A DNA stretch of 64,000 bases from Nocardia acidivorans NBRC 108247 (GTDB lineage: Bacteria; Actinomycetota; Actinomycetes; Mycobacteriales; Mycobacteriaceae). The translations under genes were made by a program, and so were the position numbers. This document shows positions 35,258 through 43,019 of the stretch, piece by piece (position 1 is the first letter of the stretch; each line of letters begins with the position of its first letter). Below the pieces are notes generated by a model, which worked only from the letters and a program-made list of their open reading frames with translations, was not told the DNA's origin and ran no database searches. The stretch is from positions 1-64,000 of the forward strand of contig NZ_BDAW01000042.1 in NCBI RefSeq assembly GCF_001625085.1, written 5' to 3'.

Positions 35258-36760
35258 GTGCTGCGCAGCGGAGAGACGTTCGCGGGATACCTGATCGAAC
35301 GTGAGCTCGGCCGCGGCGGGATGGGGTCGGTGTACCTGGCCCGGCATCCCAGGCTGCCGCGACTCGTCGCTATCAAGCTGCTCAGCGCGGAACTGTTCGG
35401 GGACAGTGAGGTTCGCGCGCGCTTCGAGCGCGAGGGTGATGTGGTCGCGCGGCTCGATCATCCGAATATCGTGCCGCTCTTCGATCGCGGCTTCGATGAC
35501 GACCGGATGTGGATCGCCATGCGGTACATCGACGGTATCGACGCCTCCCTACTGGAGTCGGCGAATCTGCCGCCGCGGCAGGCGGTTCGGATTATCGGCG
35601 AGACCGCGAAGGCCCTGGATTTCGCGCATCGCAAGGGCGTGCTGCACCGGGATGTGAAGCCCGCCAACATCCTCATCGAACGCCTCGACGGGGAGGAGCG
35701 AATCTTCCTGGCGGACTTCGGTATCGCACGACTGCGCGATGAGAACACCAAACTCACCCAGACCGGCTCCTTCACGGCGACGCTGGCCTACGCCGCTCCC
35801 GAGCAACTCTCCGGTCACCCCCTGGACCACCGCTGCGACCAGTACTCCCTGGCCTGCACGCTGTTCCGGCTGCTCACCGGCACCGTCCCCTTCGACGCCC
35901 AGCATCCGATCGCCATCATGCGCGGCCACCTGGACCAGCCCCCGCCCCCGGTCAGCTCGCTGCGCCCCGGCCTGCCACCCGGCCTGGACGCGGTGATGGC
36001 CAAGGCCATGGCCAAACACCCCACCGGCCGCTTCGACTCCTGCACCGCCTTCGCCCTCGCCGCCCAGCAGGTCCTGGACGGGGTGCCGACCCAGACCTCC
36101 GGCGCGCGCAATCCGATGGTCGGGCAGCCGGGGCGCGGCCCGGTGCCCGGACGGTCGCCCGCCGCGCGCAGCCCACTCGCGGACCGCGTATCGCACACGC
36201 CCCCAACGCGATTCGCGACGCAGGCCAATCCGACCGGATCGGCGAGACAACCGCTCGCGCCGTCGGCGATGCCGGGCCACCCCGAGCCCGGACAGCTTTA
36301 TTCGGCCCCGGGCGGTCTCCATTCGGCCCCGGGCAGTACCGCCTTCGCGACGCCGCCGCAGTCGGTGGGGGTCACCGCGGCGCGGCCCGCGGCCAAGGCG
36401 ATGTCCCCCGCGGCGACCAAGGCGGGCAAGGATGTGCGGGGAAAGAAGGTCTTCCCGCCACCGCCCAAGCGGCCGAAGAAGAAATCGCGGGCGCGCGGTT
36501 GCCTGCTCTGGCTGGCGGGGCTGATCCTGGTCCCGCTGCTGCTGGCCGGCGTCATCCTGGTGGCCATCGACCAGGCGAGTTCCGGTACGTCGAATTCGCC
36601 CGCGGTGACCCCGCCGCCCGCCCCGGCGCATACGACGACCGAGGAGTACTACGACACCACCACCGAAGCCGCGCCCGAGCCCTCGGGCGGCACCGCCAGC
36701 GCGACGCCGGAGTACACCACCACCGCGCCCGCGCCGGTGCTCCCGTTCGGCTGGCACTGA
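35258..36760 (+). CDS. Transmembrane Ser/Thr protein kinase with short external tail (kinase 2)
   Basis: A 500-residue Hanks-type kinase with Lys40, HRD (130-132), DFG (153-155) and activation loop TQTGSFTATLAY. A low-complexity linker of about 130 residues with basic PPPPKRPKKKSRARG precedes one TM helix (about 414-436). Outside is only a ~60-residue Thr/Pro-rich tail with no folded sensor. The start is GTG at 35258, about eight bases after GAAGGG. The kinase domain is very close to kinases 1 and 3, consistent with local duplication. Confidence 0.92.
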   Translation: MLRSGETFAGYLIERELGRGGMGSVYLARHPRLPRLVAIKLLSAELFGDSEVRARFEREGDVVARLDHPNIVPLFDRGFDDDRMWIAMRYIDGIDASLLESANLPPRQAVRIIGETAKALDFAHRKGVLHRDVKPANILIERLDGEERIFLADFGIARLRDENTKLTQTGSFTATLAYAAPEQLSGHPLDHRCDQYSLACTLFRLLTGTVPFDAQHPIAIMRGHLDQPPPPVSSLRPGLPPGLDAVMAKAMAKHPTGRFDSCTAFALAAQQVLDGVPTQTSGARNPMVGQPGRGPVPGRSPAARSPLADRVSHTPPTRFATQANPTGSARQPLAPSAMPGHPEPGQLYSAPGGLHSAPGSTAFATPPQSVGVTAARPAAKAMSPAATKAGKDVRGKKVFPPPPKRPKKKSRARGCLLWLAGLILVPLLLAGVILVAIDQASSGTSNSPAVTPPPAPAHTTTEEYYDTTTEAAPEPSGGTASATPEYTTTAPAPVLPFGWH

Positions 36761-36878
36761 ACCGAACCAGACGAACGGTGAGGTCAGGGTAGGTGGGGGT
36801 CTGAGGAATCCCCGTGGGTGCCCGGCTCCGGGGGATCCCGGATGGCGTGCGTGCGCCGCGCCCGACACACTGGACAGC

Positions 36879-37652
36879 ATGACTTCGAATGTCTCGGATC
36901 CTGTCGGGCTCGCCACGGGCGCGGACGCCGTCGCCGCACGGGCCACCAACCTGGTGAAGATCTACGGTTCGGGCGATACGCAGGTCCGCGCACTCGACGG
37001 GGTGTCGGCGGATTTCGCCAAGGGGGAGTTCACCGCGATCATGGGGCCTTCGGGGTCCGGCAAGTCGACTCTCATGCACTGCCTGGCCGGGCTGGACGCC
37101 GCGACGGCGGGCACCGTCCACATCGGCGATACCGATCTCACCCAACTCTCCGACAAGGGCATGACCCAGCTGCGCCGCGACCGCATCGGCTTCGTCTTCC
37201 AGGCGTTCAATCTGGTGCCGACGCTGACCGCGCTGGAGAATGTCACGCTGCCGCTGGATATCGCGGGTCGTAAGGTCGACCAGGAGTGGCTCTCGACCGT
37301 CCTCAAGCGGCTCGGCCTCACCGATCGCCTGACACACCGGCCCAGTGAGCTCTCGGGTGGTCAGCAGCAGCGGGTGGCGTGTGCCCGCGCGCTGGCGGGA
37401 AAGCCGGACATCATCTTCGGTGACGAGCCGACCGGCAATCTGGATTCGCGGTCCTCGGGCGAGGTGTTGTCGATTCTGCGTGCCGCCGTGGACGAATTCG
37501 GGCAGACCGTCGTCATCGTGACGCATGATCCGCGCGCGGCCTCGTACGCTGATCGCGTAGTCTTCCTCGCCGACGGCCGGATCGTCGACGAACTGCGTTC
37601 GCCCACCGCCGATTCCGTGCTCGACAAGATGAAGTCGCTGGAGACCGTCTGA
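36879..37652 (+). CDS. ABC transporter ATP-binding protein (MacB/LolD type)
   Basis: A 257-residue ATPase with Walker A GPSGSGKST (56-64), Q-loop in FVFQAFNLVP, signature LSGGQQQR and Walker B IIFGDEPTGNLD, including the MacB/LolD-type SSGEVLSILR following it. MacB-type ATPases drive mechanotransmission through FtsX-like permeases rather than ordinary transport. Its TGA overlaps the ATG of the downstream permease by one base (TGATG), so the pair is translationally coupled. It lies between kinases 2 and 3, so phosphorylation of the transporter is conceivable (inference). Confidence 0.93.
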   Translation: MTSNVSDPVGLATGADAVAARATNLVKIYGSGDTQVRALDGVSADFAKGEFTAIMGPSGSGKSTLMHCLAGLDAATAGTVHIGDTDLTQLSDKGMTQLRRDRIGFVFQAFNLVPTLTALENVTLPLDIAGRKVDQEWLSTVLKRLGLTDRLTHRPSELSGGQQQRVACARALAGKPDIIFGDEPTGNLDSRSSGEVLSILRAAVDEFGQTVVIVTHDPRAASYADRVVFLADGRIVDELRSPTADSVLDKMKSLETV

Positions 37653-40177
37653 TGTCCGGAAGTCCCATGCGCAAGGTCGCCTTGCGCAATCTCGCCGCGC
37701 ACAAGGTGCGGTTGTTCCTCACCCTGCTGTCGGTGGTGCTCGGAACCGCCTTCATCGCAGGGTCTTTCGTCTTCACCGATACCCTCCAGAGCTCGTTCGA
37801 CGATATCTTCGCCAATCAGGCCAAGGGCGTCGATGTCCGGGTGAGCCCGAAGGAACGCCAGTCCCTGGGCATTCCGAACGAGACGGTCGACAAGATCACC
37901 GCCATGGACGGCGTGCGTGCGGTCGCGCCGGGCATCAACGGCCCGGTGGTGCTGCTCAAGGACGGTAAGGCCGTACAGACCGGTGGCGCACCGACTTTCG
38001 GCACCTCCTATCTGCCCCCGGACAAGGCCGTCGCCGAACCGGACAGGTTCATCGACGGTGTGCCGCCGAGCCGGTCCGGACAGATCGCCATCAACAAGGG
38101 CGGCGCCGATCGCGCCGACCTGCATGTCGGCGACACCACCAAGGTGCTCATCCCGTCCAAGGGCAATATCGATGTCACCGTCTCGGGCATCTACGACCTG
38201 TCCGGCAATACCGGCGGCTTCATCAATCTGTACTTCGACGACGCACAGGCCCGGCAGCTGTTCACCGACGGCGCGCACGTCGCCTTCGTGGACATCGCCG
38301 CCAAACCCGGTGTGAAAGCCGATGATCTGCGCGATCAGATCGCCAAGGCGTACCCGGACTACAAGGTCCAGGACGGCGATCAGGTCCGCGAGGATATGAA
38401 GAAGCAGATCGGTGACGCGCTCAAGTTCATCAACTACTTCCTGCTCGCCTTCGGCGCTATCGCGCTGATCGTCGGCACCTTCATCATCTACAACACCTTC
38501 TCCATGCTCGTCGCCCAGCGACTTCGGGAGTTGGCGCTGCTGCGCGCGGTCGGCGCGTCCCGCCGGCAGGTGGGCCGGTCGGTGGTGGGCGAGGCGCTCA
38601 TTATCGGAATCATCGGCAGCGCACTGGGTCTCGCGGCCGGTGTGGGGCTGGCCTTCGGATTGTCGGCGCTGCTCAATGCCTTCGATCTCGGATTGCCGAC
38701 CGGTTCGATGTCGCTGCGGCCGCGCACCGTCCTGGTGGCGATCGGCGTGGGCGTCATAGTCACCGTGGTCAGCGCGTACGCACCGGCGCGGCGTGCGGCC
38801 ACCATTCCGCCGATCGAGGCCATGCGCTCCGAACTCGGCTCGACCAATGAATCCACCCGTATCCGAACGGTTTTCGGCGCGGTGCTGGCCGTGGTCGGTA
38901 TCGCGCTGGTGGTGCTCGGCGCACGGCATACCGGCGGCAATGCCGCGCTCACCGTCGGAATCGGCGCGCTGGCACTTATTTTCGCGGTCCTGCTGGCCTC
39001 CCCGGCGCTCTCGCGCCCGGTGGTGAAGGGTCTCGGATTCCTGGTGCGCCCGTTCGGGCCGGTAGGCGCGATGGCGCGCAATAACGCGTTGCGCAATCCG
39101 CGGCGCACCGCCGCAACGGCTTTCGCGCTGACCCTGGGTCTCATGCTGGTGACCGCCATCGGCATGCTCGGCTCCTCGGCCAAGGCCAGTATCAGCGACG
39201 TGGTGGACAAGGGCGTCAAGGCCGACTTCATCCTGCAGGGGCCGGCCAACAGTCTGGTCGGCGTGCCGCTGGCCGCCGGACCCGCGGTACAGCAGGTTCC
39301 GGGCGTGGCGGATGTGGTGCAGTTCCACGGCGTCACCTTCAAGGCCGGTGACGATCAGATGCTCGGCACCGTGCCCGAGGGTCCGCTGGACAAGGTGCTC
39401 AGCTACGACCTGGTCCAGGGCAGTGGCAATCTCGGTGAGAACGGCATCATGCTCTCGGAAACCGAAGCCGCCGACCGCAATTGGCATGTGGGCCAGAAGG
39501 TCGACATCACCAGCCTGGACAAGAAGAACTACCGGGTCGAGGTGGTGGGCATCTACAAGGACACCCAGTTGCTCGGCCCGCTGGTGGCGCCGCTGGCGCT
39601 GTACAACCAGGTGATGCCGGTCAGTTTCCGCACCAACTTCATCGTGCTCATCACCGCGCGGCCGGGTGCGGATCCGCAGGCCCTGCGGGCCGGGCTGGAG
39701 AAATCGGTGGAGCCCTGGGCCGTGGTTCAGGTGCAGGACCGCGAGGACTTCAAGGGCGCGCAGGGCAAGCAGATCAACACCATGCTGGCAATCCTGTACG
39801 GCTTGCTGGCGCTGGCGGTGGTGATCGCGATCCTGGGCATTGTGAACACCCTCGCACTGTCGGTGGTGGAGCGCCGCCGCGAGATCGGCATGCTGCGCGC
39901 GGTCGGTATGCAACGCCCGCAGGTGCGGCGCACCATCTATCTGGAATCCATGCTCATCGCGGTCTTCGGCGCGGTGGTCGGTGTGGCGCTGGGGCTGGTG
40001 CTCGGCGTCGGATTCCTGCGCACGCTCAAGGATCTCGGGCTGGCCACCATTACCGTGCCGTGGGGTCAGATCGTGCTCATGGTGCTGAGCTCGGGTGTGG
40101 TCGGCGTACTCGCGGCGCTGTGGCCCGCGGTGCGCGCGGCGCGTACGCCGCCGCTGGCGGCCATCGCGGACGTCTAG
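37652..40177 (+). CDS. FtsX/MacB-type ABC permease, duplicated (DevC-like)
   Basis: An 841-residue membrane protein built from two MacB/FtsX units. Each starts with a TM helix, has an extracytoplasmic MacB-core domain (about 50-255 and about 500-690), and ends with an FtsX three-helix bundle (about 265-395 and about 705-835) of the type LRELALLRAVGASRRQV / RREIGMLRAVGMQRPQV. This double architecture is the actinobacterial form, where one long permease pairs with a short ATPase. Likely roles are envelope-stress response or lipid/lipoprotein handling, with no substrate visible. A strong hairpin follows at 40192. Confidence 0.92.
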   Translation: MSGSPMRKVALRNLAAHKVRLFLTLLSVVLGTAFIAGSFVFTDTLQSSFDDIFANQAKGVDVRVSPKERQSLGIPNETVDKITAMDGVRAVAPGINGPVVLLKDGKAVQTGGAPTFGTSYLPPDKAVAEPDRFIDGVPPSRSGQIAINKGGADRADLHVGDTTKVLIPSKGNIDVTVSGIYDLSGNTGGFINLYFDDAQARQLFTDGAHVAFVDIAAKPGVKADDLRDQIAKAYPDYKVQDGDQVREDMKKQIGDALKFINYFLLAFGAIALIVGTFIIYNTFSMLVAQRLRELALLRAVGASRRQVGRSVVGEALIIGIIGSALGLAAGVGLAFGLSALLNAFDLGLPTGSMSLRPRTVLVAIGVGVIVTVVSAYAPARRAATIPPIEAMRSELGSTNESTRIRTVFGAVLAVVGIALVVLGARHTGGNAALTVGIGALALIFAVLLASPALSRPVVKGLGFLVRPFGPVGAMARNNALRNPRRTAATAFALTLGLMLVTAIGMLGSSAKASISDVVDKGVKADFILQGPANSLVGVPLAAGPAVQQVPGVADVVQFHGVTFKAGDDQMLGTVPEGPLDKVLSYDLVQGSGNLGENGIMLSETEAADRNWHVGQKVDITSLDKKNYRVEVVGIYKDTQLLGPLVAPLALYNQVMPVSFRTNFIVLITARPGADPQALRAGLEKSVEPWAVVQVQDREDFKGAQGKQINTMLAILYGLLALAVVIAILGIVNTLALSVVERRREIGMLRAVGMQRPQVRRTIYLESMLIAVFGAVVGVALGLVLGVGFLRTLKDLGLATITVPWGQIVLMVLSSGVVGVLAALWPAVRAARTPPLAAIADV

Positions 40178-40191
40178 ACCGGGGGACGAGG

Positions 40192-40227
40192 AATCCGGCC
40201 GGTCCCCGAGGGGTGACCGGCCGGATT
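40192..40227. terminator. 13-bp stem terminator between convergent genes
   Basis: AATCCGGCCGGTC pairs perfectly with GACCGGCCGGATT around a 10-base loop, followed on the + strand by TTCGTTG. It lies between stops at 40177 and 40247. Confidence 0.8.
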
Positions 40228-40246
40228 TCGTTGTCGCCGAGGCTTT

Positions 40247-41533
40247 TCAGCGGTTGTACAGCACGACGGTGACCACCACGATGATCAGCACGAGCGCCAC
40301 CGTGGTGCCCGCGATAATCCAGCCGATCTGGTTCGAACTGCGTTCGGGCGCGGTGTACACCGGCTGCTGCTTGGATTGCGGTGCGTAATTCTGTTGCGGC
40401 GCAGGCTGTTTCGGGAAGGCCGCACCGGAGTTCGGATGCTGATAGGCGGGCTTGGGTGCCACCACCGGATTCTGATACAACGGCGCCGGGCTCTGATACC
40501 CGTGCCCCGAATTCGGATACTGCTGATTCGGTCCGGCCACCGGACTCTGATACGGCGGAATGGGATTCGATCCGGACATGGGTCGCTGCGGCGGCACCGG
40601 CGCCGGAATCACCGGCTGCGGTCGCACCGGAGTAGGCGGCCGGGGCGGGGCGACAATCGGCTGCGGTCGCACCGGGGTCGGCGGGCGGGGCGGCACCGGC
40701 CGGGTGGCGAGGGCGCGATCGACGGCCGCGGAGAATTCCACACAGGATCGGAAGCGATCCTGCGGCCGCTTGGACAGGGCGCGGGTGAGCACGGCGTCGA
40801 TGGTGCGCGGCAGTTCCGGGCGCAGCGGGCTGGCGGGCGGGGGCGGCTGCTGCAGATGTCCGCGAATCACCGCCGCCGGACTGGTGCCCTCGAATGGCAC
40901 CACGCCGGTGAGCAATTGGAAGAGCGTGCAGGCCAGCGCGTACTGATCCGCGCGCTCGTCGACGGTGGTGCCGGTCAACTGTTCGGGGGAGGCGTAGGCC
41001 AGCGTCGCGGTGACCGTACCGGTCTGGGTGAGGTGACCGGTGTCGTCCCGCAGGCGGGCGATACCGAAGTCGGTGAGGTAGACCCGCTCGCCCGCCGCGC
41101 CGCCGGAGGACCGCGCGAGCAGAATATTCGCAGGCTTCACATCGCGGTGCAGGACGCCGCGACCGTGCGCGTAGTCGAGCGCCTTGGCGGTTTCGGCAAT
41201 GATCTGCGCGGCCCGCAGCGGCGGCAGGGAAGCCGCCTTGACGGCGGAGGCGTTCACCCCGTCGATGTACTGCATGGATATCCACAGCTGTTCACCCTCG
41301 GCGCCGCGGTCGTAGACCGTGACGATATTCGGATGGTCCAGCTGGGCAACCAGATCCGCCTCCCGGATGAACCGGGCGCGAATCTCGTCATCGGTGAACA
41401 TTTCCTGATTGAGCAGCTTCAACGCGGTTTTTCGCGGCAGCCGGGGATGCCGGGCCAGGTACACCGACCCCATACCGCCACGGCCGAGTTCGCGTTCTAT
41501 GACGAAACCGGCGAACACATCACCAGAGCGCAA
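40247..41533 (-). CDS. Tail-anchored Ser/Thr protein kinase (kinase 3)
   Basis: A 428-residue Hanks-type kinase with Lys39, HRD, DFG and activation loop TQTGTVTATLAY all intact. A Pro-rich then Gln/Asn/Tyr-rich linker of about 130 residues follows, containing two near-copies of PPRPPTPVRPQP. The TM helix is at the extreme C-terminus (about 402-424), leaving only a few residues outside, so there is no extracytoplasmic sensor. The start is TTG at 41533 with GGGGGC six bases upstream. It lies 93 bases downstream of the VWA gene on the same strand and may be read through from the MoxR operon. Confidence 0.92.
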   Translation of the reverse strand: MRSGDVFAGFVIERELGRGGMGSVYLARHPRLPRKTALKLLNQEMFTDDEIRARFIREADLVAQLDHPNIVTVYDRGAEGEQLWISMQYIDGVNASAVKAASLPPLRAAQIIAETAKALDYAHGRGVLHRDVKPANILLARSSGGAAGERVYLTDFGIARLRDDTGHLTQTGTVTATLAYASPEQLTGTTVDERADQYALACTLFQLLTGVVPFEGTSPAAVIRGHLQQPPPPASPLRPELPRTIDAVLTRALSKRPQDRFRSCVEFSAAVDRALATRPVPPRPPTPVRPQPIVAPPRPPTPVRPQPVIPAPVPPQRPMSGSNPIPPYQSPVAGPNQQYPNSGHGYQSPAPLYQNPVVAPKPAYQHPNSGAAFPKQPAPQQNYAPQSKQQPVYTAPERSSNQIGWIIAGTTVALVLIIVVVTVVLYNR

Positions 41534-41626
41534 AGTCGAGCCCCCGTTTCCACGAGACAGATCAAGCTGGCAGCCTACCGTGTGGGGCGTAGCCGCCTCA
41601 GACGCTATATTCCACGGCTTTATATC

Positions 41627-42796
41627 TCAGCCGGCCTGCCCGGCGTTCACATGCGCCCATTTCTGGACATCGCCGCGATCCAGTGCGACGGCCAGCAGAT
41701 CCGGGAAACGGTCCGGGGTGCAGGCGAAAGCGGGTACGCCGAGGGCGGTGAGTGCGGCGGCGTTATCGCGGTCGTAGGCGGGTGCGCCCTCGTCCGAGAG
41801 CGCCAGCAGCACCACCACCTGGACGCCCGACTCCTTCATGCTGCGAATTCTGCGAAGCATCGCCGCGCGCACACCGCCCTCGTAGAGATCGGAGATGAGG
41901 ACGAAGAGGGAGTCGGCGGGGCGGGTGATGAGCGACTGGGAGTAGGCGATGGCGCGATTGATATCGGTGCCGCCGCCCAGTTGGGTGCCGAACAGGACAT
42001 CGACCGGATCCGAGAGCTTCTCGGTCAGATCGACCACCGCGGTGTCGAAGACCACCAGCGAGGTCTTCAGCGAGCGCATGGAGGCCAGCACGGCCCCGAA
42101 CACCGACGCGTACACCACGCTCGAGGCCATGGATCCGGATTGGTCGATGGCCAGGACCACATCCCGGCGTACGGCCTGGGCCTTACGCCCGTATCCCACA
42201 AGCTTTTCCGGCACCACGGTGCGCTGCTCCGGCAGATAGTTGGCCAGATTCTTGCGAATGGTGCGGTCCCAGTCGATATCGCGCAGTTTGGGCCGCGAGA
42301 CCCGCGCCGCGCGATTGAGCGCACCGCCGACCGCGGCGATGGTCTGCGCCGCCAGCCTGCGCTCGATCTCGCGCACCACCTTCTCCACGACCATGCGCGC
42401 GGTCGCCTTGGTGGTCTCGGGCATCACCCTATTCAGGCTCAGCAGGGTGCCGACCAGATGCACGTCCGGCTCCACCGCCTCCAAAAGCTCGGGCTCCAAA
42501 AGTAATTCGGTGAGGTTCAGCCGGTCCACCGCATCGCGCTGCATCACCTCGACCACGGTCGAGGGAAAGTATCGCCGAATATCCCCGAGCCACCGTGCCA
42601 CCTGCGGCGCGGACCCGCCCAGCCCGCCGGACCGCCGTCCACTCGCCCCACTGCGAGCATCAGTGTCGTACAGCGCCCCCATGGCCCGATCCATGGCCAC
42701 ATCCTCGGCCGCCCCGAGCGCGCCCAGCCCGGCCTCGGCCGCACCCCCGAGCACCAGCCGCCACCGCCGCGCTTGCGCTTCGTCCACCCCGCTCAT
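41627..42796 (-). CDS. VWA-domain protein (MoxR operon partner)
   Basis: A 389-residue protein whose C-terminal half is a von Willebrand A domain. The MIDAS is intact: DQSGS (Asp218-Ser222), GGGTDIN Thr and LISDLYEGG Asp. The N-terminal half is helical (GDIRRYFPSTVVEVMQRDAV) and precedes a RDIDWDRTIRKNL element typical of MoxR-associated VWA proteins. VWA proteins of this class bind substrate through metal and hand it to a MoxR AAA+ ATPase. The ATG at 42796 has GGAGGA eight bases upstream. It is separated from the upstream DUF5682 gene by 223 bases that hold the repeat array. Confidence 0.9.
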   Translation of the reverse strand: MSGVDEAQARRWRLVLGGAAEAGLGALGAAEDVAMDRAMGALYDTDARSGASGRRSGGLGGSAPQVARWLGDIRRYFPSTVVEVMQRDAVDRLNLTELLLEPELLEAVEPDVHLVGTLLSLNRVMPETTKATARMVVEKVVREIERRLAAQTIAAVGGALNRAARVSRPKLRDIDWDRTIRKNLANYLPEQRTVVPEKLVGYGRKAQAVRRDVVLAIDQSGSMASSVVYASVFGAVLASMRSLKTSLVVFDTAVVDLTEKLSDPVDVLFGTQLGGGTDINRAIAYSQSLITRPADSLFVLISDLYEGGVRAAMLRRIRSMKESGVQVVVLLALSDEGAPAYDRDNAAALTALGVPAFACTPDRFPDLLAVALDRGDVQKWAHVNAGQAG

Positions 42797-42834
42797 CGCA
42801 TTCCTCCCAAGTTCCATATGCCACTGGCACTCCC

Positions 42835-43007
42835 GTCATCCCTGCGCGCAACGCCCCCGTCATCCCGGCGCGTGATACTCCTGTCATTCCGCTGTGCGGC
42901 CCCGTCGTCGTGCCGCGTGACACTCCTGTCATCCCCCCGCGCGTCGCCGACATCCCTGCGAGTGGTACCCCCGTCATCCCGGCGCGCATTTGGCCGGGAA
43001 CCACACC
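42835..43007. repeat. Array of seven half-units of the dispersed repeat
   Basis: GTCATC-like cores begin at 42835, 42859, 42883, 42904, 42928, 42949 and 42973. The spacing is 24, 24, 21, 24, 21 and 24 bases, and the sequence between is of the type CCGGCGCGTGATACTCCT. The last unit continues into the complete 35-bp copy B. The array fills the spacer between the DUF5682 and VWA genes. Confidence 0.8.
42973..43007 (+). repeat. 35-bp dispersed hairpin repeat, copy B
   Basis: It begins GTCATCCCGGC and ends GGCCGGGAACCACACC. The stem TCCCGGC / GCCGGGA encloses a 9-base loop. It ends 13 bases before the stop of the DUF5682 gene. Confidence 0.75.
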
Positions 43008-43019
43008 ATCGACGGCCGA

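Noticed and set aside
32977-35376. 799-residue minus-strand open frame
   Set aside because: It is antisense to kinase 1 and the start of kinase 2, which show intact HRD/DFG motifs; the ORF has no recognisable domain.
37361-39913. 850-residue minus-strand open frame
   Set aside because: It is antisense to the MacB ATPase and permease genes; composition is His/Gln/Arg-rich, a frame shadow.
40376-42505. 709-residue + strand open frame
   Set aside because: It is antisense to kinase 3 and the VWA gene, both with intact catalytic motifs.
42660-43004. 114-residue minus-strand ORF of GMTGVSRA-type octapeptides
   Set aside because: It comes from the intergenic repeat array and overlaps the VWA start in another frame with no SD. 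The repeat itself is reported as a finding.
42835-43007. Possible CRISPR array
   Set aside because: Units are short (24/21 bp), degenerate and lack distinct spacers; no cas genes are nearby.
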